Shown here: piece after piece, positions 50,085-59,935 of the stretch
Layout: each line of letters starts with the position of its first letter
Position numbering within the stretch: the stretch's first letter is position 1
DNA from: Hermatobates lingyangjiaoensis
Taxonomy: Eukaryota; Arthropoda; Insecta; Hemiptera; Hermatobatidae
Length of the DNA stretch: 64,000 nt
Assembly (NCBI GenBank): GCA_026182355.1
Contig: JAPFBL010000103.1
Location: 1,736,001-1,800,000 of the forward strand
Direction of reading: 5' to 3'
Notes under the pieces: generated by a model
Told to the model about the DNA's origin: nothing
The model's input: the letters and a program-made list of their open reading frames with translations, nothing else
Databases searched by the model: none
Position numbers and translations under genes: made by a program

Positions 50085-51350
50085 ATTTTAGACAAAAATG
50101 TAGCCCCATAGTGTAGATGAACCCTATTGTTTGGGAGAAACTATGCATGACGGGAAAGTCACTTTTTTGCCAAAAACCTGTTTTTAGACAACATTTTTTT
50201 CTTCTAAACTGATAATTCAAGAGTTTTGAAATGTTGGCTATATCTTTGAGTTACAAATGCAATAAAACAGAAATCTATTCAAATTACTAAAATAACGGGA
50301 AATATTTTTTTCAATGAAATCTAAAAATTTTGACTTATAATTTAATCTGAAAGCTTGTGAGAACAATACAAGCCATACCGTTTGACAGATCAAAATGAAA
50401 CTATAGCTAAAAGTAGAAAAATATGAGAAGGATGGGTTGAGATAACTTTTTGAAAATTACATTCACCAAAGGGACCTTACAGTGCAGTTTCTATTTTTAG
50501 AAAATAATTTTTTGACGCTAAACGGCTTACTAAGAAATCATAAAAATGTGGTTAAAAATGGAACAAAAAATTAGTAATTTTTAAAAAATATTCATGAAAT
50601 TTCAATCTCGGCAAAGAGCAATAAAGCTGTAACGACTTTTTGCTTATCCTACATTAAGTTTTATAATTATACTTGTTGAATTTTTGATATTTCTTTTACA
50701 TTTGTTACATTGACTTAGAGATTTTTTAAGTGAATCCACTGAAATAAAATGGATGTTTATAGTGGATAAATTTAAATAACTTATTCACTTTTATGAGATA
50801 TAGGAGGAAAAATATGTTTATAAGTAAAACATTATATAATTAAACATTTTTTTATTAAAAAATAAACATAAATTAACTTTGTCTTCCATGGTATGATGAA
50901 TTTCTCTGAGAAATTGCTCTAATTAGTCTATACAATGCTACATTGAACAAAACCTAATATCAGATAAAATTTGTTTGTGTTTATGAATTATAAATTATGA
51001 ATTATATATCTTTGCATGATATTGAAGTATGAGGAATGGAATCTTTTTTCAAGAAAGAGGAGTTATGTCTGTTGACGAATATCCAGTTGTTTCACTATTC
51101 TAGTTTAATAGTTCGTATCAATTATTTTTAAAAATTGAAGCTTCTAGCTATAAAAGTTTTAAATTATATTGAATAGGTGGCATGGGCTTTAATTTGAATA
51201 TGTAAAACTGGCTAATTACTAATGTATTTTTTCTCAAAATACATTGAGAAATTCACAGCAACTCTGTAACGGAGTACAGGAAACAGAAAAAAAATAACAC
51301 ATGCTCACAGTGAATTGGTATATATGATTTTTGACAAATGGTTTTTAATA

Positions 51351-51547
51351 GTCTCCAGATTGTCCAGAACAAGTGGGCTCGCCTTGTAGCCAATGCTCCT
51401 CTTTATGCGAGAAATGTCGATATCCAGCGTGATCTAAAGATGGAATCAATAGAAACTTACATTAGGCGTCTGACTATCAATGAAGACAGAAAACTTCCCT
51501 TACACTCTAACCTGCTAGTAAGAACACTTTTACCTCAAATTCCCTGA
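51351..51547 (+). pseudogene. LINE ORF2 C-terminus (jockey-like), truncated
   Basis: The open frame reads SLQIVQNKWARLVANAPLY, then ARNVDIQRDLKMESI, and ends LLPQIP with a stop at 51545-51547. It aligns over about 60 residues with 1103-1357, differing mostly by conservative changes. An upstream in-frame ATG belongs to the target DNA, not to the LINE. The RT and endonuclease are absent. Confidence 0.75.
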
Positions 51548-51798
51548 AACCAATCCCCCTCCGACTAATCAGATCACCAAATTAACGATAACTGACGACT
51601 TTAGACTCAAAGACCATACGACCACGAAACATACTCACCATAGACAGGACAGAAACTAACATACCGACCTACCCGACAGACCTGAACAATTAAAGTAGAA
51701 CAAATAGACAAGCAGGTGAAAGCCGCTGGCTTGGCACTGCCTGACCCCAACGTGCATCAATGCACGCAAAATCTCGTTCGTCGTTGGTCGTTGGTTAA
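51351..51798 (+). mobile_element. 5'-truncated jockey-like LINE nested in repeat A
   Basis: A 9-bp duplication TTTTTAATA flanks it at 51342-51350 and 51799-51807. The insert carries the last ORF2 codons, a 3' UTR and a tail of TCGTTGG 7-mers. It belongs to the same family as 1104-1634 but is truncated further downstream. Confidence 0.8.
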
Positions 51799-53070
51799 TT
51801 TTTAATAAATATTAAGAAGCCATAAACTCCCAGTATAATATTTCTATAAAAGACCAAAACTGTAAGACATAATTCAGTTTTACATAAAATTGAAATTCGA
51901 TGTTTATGATTTTTTTCAGAGAAAATGAGTTTTAAATTTGAAAATTTGTCTTAAATATTCAAATTAGGAGGTGGCCATGTAAACTGTGTAAGAGATCCAC
52001 TGGCTATTATACCTAAGAAGTTAACAAGAAATAGCTCATTAAAAACTGACATTTTGAAAACAAAATTAAACAGAAAATTGACAATTTACAAAAAATGTTA
52101 ATCATGGCAAAGAGCAAAAAAGCTATAAAAATTGAATATTGATCCTGGACTAATGGTTTACTTGGTATACTTGTACTTTTTTTCATTTTTTTACATTGTT
52201 TAGATTGACTTAGACATTTTTGAGTAAATCTACTGAAATAAAATTGATGTTTAGAGGTTTAAAGAAAATTTTTTAAATAATTTAAGAACTTACTATGTCA
52301 TGTATTCTTACATGTAAAAAAATCAACGTTAATCAAATATATAATTTCTGATGCTTACCATGATATGATAGTTTTTTTTCTACCAAAATGCGTTAATAAA
52401 TCTTTATGTGCACCCATGGATAAAACTTAATACGAGATGTAATTTTTTTTCGTTTATGAATCATATTAACCTTGGGTAATTTTGAGGTGTGTGGAGTTTC
52501 TGAATAAGTTGTTGACAAATATCTTGTTTACATATCTATTGTATTCAAAAATTTCAGGCTACCAGCTTAAATAGTTCAAAATTATACTGAAAAGGCGGCT
52601 TTAATTTGATTTGAGTATGACAAACTGGCTAATTACAAATATATTTTTCCTCAGTATATGTTTCCAGCAAGTTTATAAAAGAGTACTGTACGCAGAAAAA
52701 AGATAACACTGTATCTGAGTAAATTAAATTTTTTATGATTTTTGACAAAGGGAAAAAAGTGATTTTTTTTAAAAAAAAACACTTAAATTAAAAAATTATC
52801 TTAAAATGATATTTATTCTGAAATATTGCTAACATTTTTCAGACAAGATATTTTCAACTTTTAAATGGGAAAATTTGTCTTAATTATTCAATGTAGAAGG
52901 AGGACAGATAAACTATGTAAGAGATCCACTGACTATTGGAACAAAAGCCATGTTCTCTTGTAGGAGATTATTTCGTATCAGGAAATTTTCACTTTGGCTT
53001 TTCAAAAATGTTATTACTCGTGTAGTTATACTAATGAGATTATTTGTATCAGCGGTGTGACACACAAGAA

Positions 53071-54022
53071 TAAGCTGATGTATCATACATAATATGCTTA
53101 TTTATTGATAAATAGATGAATCAGTAACTGTACTACCTTTCCTACACTCGAAATAAGAGTGTACAAACTGGTGGTATAAGCGACACCAGTTTATTTACAA
53201 GTCAGTGAAAGGAAGGATCATCAATATAATTAGATCTTATAAATAATGAGTTTTCTGGGAAACAAGTGGTATATGTTTAACCATCGTAAAGATCATATCA
53301 GATCCATAATAATCCAATACAGAGACTTACTAGGTGTTGTATGCACGTAAGTAAAATCTTTAAGATATGTAAGCAATGAGCATGTCCAAGGTTAATAATA
53401 TTTATTGTTATGATTTCAGTTAACAAAGTTGTATACACGGAGAAAGACTTCACTTTTAGAATATATAGTATCTCTTTATTATATATATTGCACTTCTGTG
53501 TTCAGATAGAGGAGTTAAAAATGCACGAGTAATAATTCTTGGTAAACAATGCTTTCCCAGCAGTATCAGCTTTATAGTAGACCGCGTACAGGTCGGCTCA
53601 TTCTCTATTTCAGTAAATTTTGTGCCCCATAATAACGCTTATACTAAAACGCAATGCTCTCCCTTTGCTTTATAAATTACGGTCATTCCTTTCTTAAATA
53701 TTCTCTATAGGTTGCTCCTGTGCATTCAGATCACATAGCCTGGTATCACGCAGACATGATATTTCCAGATAATGTTCAAGGTTCAGTCAATACTTGCATT
53801 CTGTATTTTTTCCTTACTCTGTTTTTGTTAATAGGGCAATCTTTAAAAGTTTCATCATTCACTTGTTGTCTAGAGGTTTTAACGTTCATATCAAAAATAA
53901 ATCTACGCTACCTTAATATAATATTTAATAATATATTGTAATAACATTAATTACTACTGAACTAGTGATTTACATGTCTTAAGGTCTAAGTCCATTTTTT
54001 ACTTTTTTTTAAGTTGTATGGA
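53071..54022. other. AT-rich noncoding DNA
   Basis: The ORF at 53720-53941 was not recognised. Confidence 0.5.
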
Positions 54023-54054
<32 letters not shown>

Positions 54055-54066
54055 TGTGTATGTGTA
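54023..54066. repeat. (TG)n microsatellite
   Basis: TG dinucleotides with a few interruptions, abutting a PLE family-1 unit on its right. Confidence 0.95.
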
Positions 54067-54072
54067 TGTATA

Positions 54073-54318
54073 TGATCAAACCACAAAAAGAAAATGGGAA
54101 AACAAGACTAAGCTTTTCAACCGTAACAAGCGGTCTTCGTCAGAGTCAAAAACCCAACTTATTTAATACAATACATAACTGAGTTAAAATACAGTTGGGT
54201 TTTTGACTTTGACGAAGACCGCTTGTTACGGTTGAAAGATCTTAGTCTTGTTTTCCCATTTTCTTTTTGTGGTTTGATAATTGATTGTTATTTTACGTGT
54301 TTATGTGAAATCTTTTTG
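54073..54318. mobile_element. PLE family-1 unit, inverted pair of termini
   Basis: A minus-oriented end (54073-54160) and a plus-oriented end (54191-54318) face each other around 30 bp. The minus copy has an intact CTGACGA core (54143-54137) and stem II, but its stem III block is one base short (AAGCTT). The plus copy has TTGACGA at 54209, with stems otherwise intact. The 3' hairpin ATTTTAC/GTGAAAT is followed by a TG/TA-rich tract. Confidence 0.75.
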
Positions 54319-55522
54319 TGTATGTATACGTGTATGTAGTTTCCTTTCTTGAGGGCAGTACTTTGCCTTGATAGAATTTATTTATTACATCACGCTCTAC
54401 AAGTTCCTGTTATTAGTAATTCACTTATTATGATGATATCAACTTCGAATTAATATAATTATTACTAATTATTTTTAAAAATTGGAAACCTTGGAACATT
54501 CTACTGTGAAGTCAAAAATTTCGCCACTATCTTGATCTTCTCTATTTAAAATATTTGATTTTTTATTTATATTAAATATATTAATCTAAAATATTTTATG
54601 AACTAATCTGTAAAGTAATATTTACCACATTAAGGGTAGTATACATATATGATAAATTAGTAATAATTTATCAACCAGGGTGGTGTGAACGATACTATTT
54701 AATATTTTTTTTCTCAACTATTTAATGATTGAGGTAGGTAATGATAAAAATTTATGCATGCCATATTCGCACAGACAATATGTTTCTCATTTTTTATCAT
54801 TTATTACTTTATACAGGAAAGCAAACAAATCAGATGTTCCTTTTCTGCTTTCTTGAGTTAAGATTAGTACCAGTGATTCCCTGAGGGGTTGCAGTGCAGA
54901 GTTAACAAACACAAGAGCTTTCCTTCAAACAGCTGATTGACATTGTTTGTCCCATTAAATAAAATGGCTTGCTGCCAATATTCTTATTCAAGTAATGTAT
55001 TTAAAAATCTGTAAAAAATAAATACAATTTTAACTGTATAAACTGGCAAAAATAATTTCAATAAAATAGAGTTTAGTCCCACGATTTTAAGTTATTTAAT
55101 GGTAAACTGGCTTTACTGGAAACGGTCAAATTAATCTGATGTTGGCTTACCTTTTAATATTTGATTAATTTGATTTGGTTACAAGTAGTACCAGAGACGA
55201 TAAAGTTTAAACATATGAGCATATTTATTTGACTGGGCGAAAAAAAATCGTCCAACATTCATAGTTCAGGAAGACATAAGACATTTGGTATGAAGACTAT
55301 ATTATGTCACTTTCCAGTTGCAGTCTGTTCTCTAAATAATTTTTTAGTATGACAAAAAAAATAACTTCTGATATATAATCAATCCAGTTGTTTGGTTTTT
55401 TTTGCGAACTAGCGAAAAAATGCCATTAGTGCATGTGTAGAGCAACTGTCGATCGCGGTCGACAGGTTGACAGCTGGACTACTGGAGGTCAATCTGAAGC
55501 TTGTTTATTTTTGTGAATTAAA
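54319..55522. other. AT-rich noncoding DNA
   Basis: Nothing recognised. GTCGATCGCGGTCGAC near 55448 is a short GC-rich palindrome. Confidence 0.5.
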
Positions 55523-56861
55523 TCCATATAAATAAAAGAATTATTTTGTCCGTACATTACTTAGAACTGACTCATTTCAAGTTTTCTTTACTTTTCATAC
55601 ATTGGAGAAACCAAATTCACAATTAGAAAAATTTCTATCGGTTTGTCCTCAAAATTTTGTCACAAATAAACTCAGCCAACATTAGACATATCAAGCTGAA
55701 ACATTGACAGTAGATTTCTGTAAATCTAACTTAAAATATAGGCTCTGGATTGATTGGAAATGTAACGAAGATGTGATTTTATGGACGTTTAAAGCAAAAA
55801 CATTTTTGACAAGCAAACTCAGCCACCCTGAGACCTATAGCGAGCTGATAATTTGACACTAGATTTGTGTATGACTAACTTAAAATATTGGCTCTAAATA
55901 GATTGATAATTCAGTGCAAAAGCAAGTTATGGACCTTTAAGATGCGTTTTGCTAACTTCATAGACATGTTTACTTTGAAAATATACAGGTATAGCAAGTA
56001 AATATTGTTAGTTGTCTTTAATTTCATTTGTATATATGAATATATCTTGCATTTGAGATCATTGAAAATCTGTTTCCCAGATTTGAAGATGTACTATCTA
56101 TTCAGAATGAATGGCTTTGGGAATGAGCATTTCTCAACCTTTACTATGAAGATGCCGGAAAAGATAACAAACAAGTTCTTACGCTATATCAATCTGAGGA
56201 AAGAACTTACAAGTCAGTAAAGAGAGTGATTAGTGATAAAAGGAATCAGTTTATTATCCAACTGAATTTCTTGACTCCGTGTCTGCTCCTGGACTGCCTA
56301 CTTATGAGTAAAAACTTAAAGTAGGAGCACGAATTATGCTGCTATTTAGTATCAGTAACAAATTTCATGTTACGAAACGTGAGTGCCCCAAAACTGTGCG
56401 ATGGGACACGACTCTGAGTTTGTGCTCTGCAGAGATATGCCATAGAGGCAGACATCATGACTGGGTGTGGTATTGGGGAGTCTGTATATCACGCACACCA
56501 TTGATTCCGAGCCAATATCTGTTTCTGTTGAAACGATTGCAAAGTCCCGTCAGAGTCTATTTTGCAATGACGTTAACGAAGTCGCAAGGAGGAACTTTAT
56601 CTAACGCAGAAATTCAAGTTATCGAGACCAAGTTTTTCTCACATGGTCAACTGTACTTTACTTCCTCAAGAGTCAGAAGTTCCAAGCGTTTGTTCTTCAA
56701 TGAACGTGAAGGACAGGCAGCTAATGTGGTGTATAGAGAGGCATTTGCTTAACACTGTACTAATAATGGTATTTTCTACTATTCTGTGATTTCTAATGGT
56801 ATATTGGAATACAAAGTATAATAGAATTGTTGATTCCGTCAAAGACGCGTATGTTTGCTGG
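55523..56861 (+). mobile_element. non-autonomous Helitron, 1339 bp
   Basis: Starts TCCATATAAATAAAAG after an A, and ends with the hairpin CCGTC-AAA-GACG, then TTTG and CTGG before a T. It is homologous over its whole length to 38854-40218. Nearly equal lengths show that both belong to one deleted, transposed subfamily. Confidence 0.92.
56100..56752 (+). pseudogene. Helitron Rep-Hel C-terminal helicase relic
   Basis: This is the last part of a Helitron Pif1-like helicase. Residues recovered from 56489 to the stop read SRTPLIPSQY, PVRVYFAMTLTKSQGGT (motif V region, usually NKSQGQT), SHGQLYFTSSRVRS (motif VI, usually GQLYVALSRV) and ANVVYREAF. Upstream fragments in other frames recall LNSL-PPGLPPHELKLKVGA and IMLLRNL. 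There is at least one frameshift near 56390 and another near 56485; motifs I-IV and the HUH Rep domain are absent. It cannot act; transposition needed an autonomous helper. Confidence 0.85.
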
Positions 56862-57644
56862 TTTAATATAAAACTGCTGAGACAATGTCAAGTCTTTCAA
56901 CAATTAATGTACCTTATTTTTATTTTATTTCTTTGCTATTTTCTTACAAAATATTCCATCTCATATGTTTCATACCAATAACTGTGTTTTTGAATTTACA
57001 GTATATTGAGAAGTTTAAATTGTATAACCAATTCCATAAAAAAAATACATCAGTTATATCAGTTACTGGTTATTATTATTAGTTACTTTGGTATGTACAT
57101 TCTAAATAACTGTAATCACCCGCAGGCATACTGCTGGTAAAAAACTTATTCGCAATTTGTAAATGTTTGAATAGCCATAAATAGTCGAAAACTTTCATGA
57201 TTTTTAGACTCATAATTCTGTAAACGCCACCACAACTACGGCAATTGGATACATTTATTATATAATCTATTAAACCAATTGTATAATTACTTGCTGACCA
57301 TCTCTATTTTGTATGGAATACTGGAACTCTAAATTCATTGCTGCATTACAGCATTTCTAACTAAAAATAAATAGTACCAAATTAGTGATAATAAATTACG
57401 TAATATACGAATATGAGAACTGAATAGAAAGAAGACACAGGCTTTGATAGTGCATCAATAACCGTAACATCTCGGATTTTACGTAAAACCTGTCATCAAA
57501 AGATTAAGCACCAAAGTGATTATCATTCATCATTGCATGTAATAAACTTATCTATTTGATCAAATCCTCGTTGCAACTATTACAATGCAAAATTATTGCA
57601 TTGCATATTGAACTCTTTCTGTCAGGAAACGTAGTTTTGGAAAT
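56862..57644. other. AT-rich noncoding DNA
   Basis: Nothing recognised. Confidence 0.5.
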
Positions 57645-57765
57645 CCCTCAAAAAAAAACTAAGATCTTCGAACCGTAACAAGCAGTTTTTCTCAGAGTCA
57701 AGACTTATACAGCATAAGTTTTAACTCTGACAAAGAACTCTTGTTCGGTTAAAAGGTAGTACTGC
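57645..57765. mobile_element. PLE family-1 termini, decayed inverted pair
   Basis: A minus fragment (ACTAAGATCTTCGAACCGTAAC) and a plus fragment (AACTCTGACAAAGAACTC) with damaged cores (CTGAGAA, CTGACAA) and broken stem II. This is an old copy. Confidence 0.6.
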
Positions 57766-59047
57766 TCAGATAATGGAATGGACATTGATTAATTTTGATG
57801 CAAACTCACTTTTAACTTACCTCTATCTGATCTGTTGAGTTTTCTGCAGAAAGAACTATTTAAGTACTCCCTTCTCCTGTAAAACACCACTATGTATAAC
57901 CCAGTTTATTAACTATGTGTCATTCAATTTTGCTATTTAATTTGATATATGCTTTGGAAAATAAAAAAAAAAATAAGTGAATGATTTGCTCAACTTAGGG
58001 TAATATTTACTTTCAAATTTCTAGGATGATTTCTGCACCTCGAGTAAAACATATATTTCATGGTGAACTGTATTATAATATAATATGGTTTACTCTATTA
58101 TAATGTAAACTGTATTGTTATATCCAGTAATAGTTATTTTAGAAATAATAAAATTAGTATGTTCAGTCAATTTTCTAATTAGTTGTTTACTATAACGTTG
58201 ATTTTGTCGTATAATATTTGTTATAATCTATGGCATGATATATTTCATTTGAAGTTATTGTCAGGCCAACATTATTTTTCCCTCTTAATGCAAAAGTGAG
58301 TGCTCTCATTTCTCAATTCTTCTTTATATTTGCAAGTTATTTTAATTGTATTTATAGTAGTTCTACTTGAATAATTCTCTAGGTTCTATTAATTCATGTT
58401 TAACATGTGATAGTTGGTTCATTCGTATATTGACTATTATTTAATACCCTTTGAATAAACTTTAGAAATAAAAATAGCCCCTGGTTTCGAGGACATGAAT
58501 GGAATAAAAAATACAGACACGATAATTAAGCAGTTGAAATAAACATTGTTCTGTACATTAGGTAACACTAAATGAGTGTTTTATTTAGTAATTGACTGGG
58601 CTCCATATAACTGTAAACGCATAAATAGAAATAATGAGACAGTTATGAAAGCGAAGCTAATGACAGTTGGTTCAAACGAGGGTAATCTCCTAATGGGTAT
58701 TTTCATAACTGGCTTAAGTATTGATTTGTGCATAATGACACTTGACTTTGAACACTTATTAACTTTAAATACCAGATCCATGATTTTATTATGAATTGTT
58801 CTCACTAAAACTGGTTAAATAAACAATTACAGTCACAGCTGTTCTCGTCATTAACAAGGTAACATAAAATCCACCAGACTAGTGTATTCAGTTGCTGTTT
58901 TGCAAGCCATGATACAGTTTTAATTTATTAGATTAGAATCCTTCATCAAATATATCAAAGTCTAAACTACAGTTAGAAATCAGAAAAAAAGACTAAAATT
59001 ATACAACATTGGACAATAAAATATTCAATGGAAACAAAAAATCATAA
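57766..59047. other. AT-rich noncoding DNA
   Basis: The facing ORFs at 58576-58805 have no known motif. Confidence 0.45.
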
Positions 59048-59053
59048 ACTTAC

Positions 59054-59090
59054 CTTTTGTGACGATGGTTGATAGCACCCAGTCAATGAT
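59054..59090 (-). other. candidate 37-nt internal exon
   Basis: On the minus strand a pyrimidine-rich tract TTTTTCTTGATTTCAG ends at 59091, followed by 37 bases of balanced composition and then the consensus donor GTAAGT (59053-59048). Two frames are open, giving IIDWVLSTIVTK or SLTGCYQPSSQK. Both splice sites are strong and correctly spaced, and composition contrasts with the AT-rich flanks. I recognise neither peptide. If real, most of this window is intron of a minus-strand host gene. A length of 37 is not a multiple of three, so skipping would shift the frame. Confidence 0.4.
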
Positions 59091-59752
59091 CTGAAATCAA
59101 GAAAAATATTTTAATTTTCATATAATGTAGTTGTTTTAGGAGACAAATTTCAATAAAAGGATGCGTTTTTTAATTTAGATGGAGCATTATGGTTTGAGGC
59201 AAGAGTCAAGCTCTTTATTATAGGAGCTCCATCTTTGTAGAATATGTTTAGCAGACATGTACTAAAGTAATGAAATGCAGTAACAGAAAGCGTTTAATGT
59301 CAAGGGTTATGTTATTCCCATATCACGAGCCAAGAGACATACTTCTAAGGCTTGCTCAAAATCTCCATTTTAATATAGTTTTTTCTAATTGTGATAGCAC
59401 AGATGCTTTGTTAATTAAATATTGAAGTACAGGTTAATTGCAAAATACCATCAACATTTTGTAAATTAAACATCCATCATCTAAAGCAACCTTTGATAAT
59501 AACCTACATGATTGTCTATTATACACAGTAATTGTAAAGAATGGCAGAAATACTTTAAATGTATTGGAACTTAAGGTTTTGGTGGAAAAATTTACACTCC
59601 TATTGAATTAAAATCCATCATAGGAACCTGTTCTACCTCATTAATATTTTTAAATATCAACTTACTACATTCAATTAACTTTTTGAATTATGATACTGTA
59701 ACACCCCACTAATAAAGTACCAGCATTGCACAGGAGAAAACAATAACAATAG

Positions 59753-59935
59753 TAATATTAGAACTATAATATACCGTCTTACCTCGTACACTGCTGCTGA
59801 AGCTCTCGGACCGGTTTCGGGTGTCACCCATCTTCAACAAGAATTTCTTGTTGAAGATGGGTGACACCCGAAACCGGTCCGAGAACTTCAGCAGCAGTGT
59901 ACAAGGTAAGACGGTATATTATAGTTCTAATATTA
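59753..59935. mobile_element. palindromic PLE family-5 terminus, 91-bp arms
   Basis: The two arms meet at 59844 and match except for very few positions (CCTCGTACAC versus GTGTACAAGG). Each contains GAAGATGGGTGACACCCG and GAAACCGGTCC, a typical PLE end. This is a head-to-head pair of termini without any ORF. Each arm carries the ribozyme-like motif (59847-59883 plus; 59805-59841 minus). Confidence 0.75.
59847..59883 (+). ncRNA. hammerhead-like motif, PLE family 5
   Basis: CTTG, TTGAAGA (59851-59857), T, GGGT-GAC-ACCC, GAA, the palindrome ACCGGT (59873-59878), C, CGAG. CTTG pairs with CGAG (one wobble). The first core base is T where the ribozyme requires C, so activity is doubtful despite otherwise complete architecture. 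The mirror copy in the left arm is the same. Confidence 0.35.

Larger units (their letters stand above)
50085..53070 (+). repeat. repeat A, two tandem copies, one with a nested LINE
   Basis: Copy B1 (about 50085-52005) is complete from GGGAAAGTCAC to GTAAGAGATCCACTGGC once the LINE at 51351-51798 is removed. Copy B2 (about 52010-53070) restarts inside the unit (AAAGAGCAAAAAAGCTAT) and runs to GTTATACTAATGAG. Copies differ by many substitutions. No ORF or TIR was found. Confidence 0.75.
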
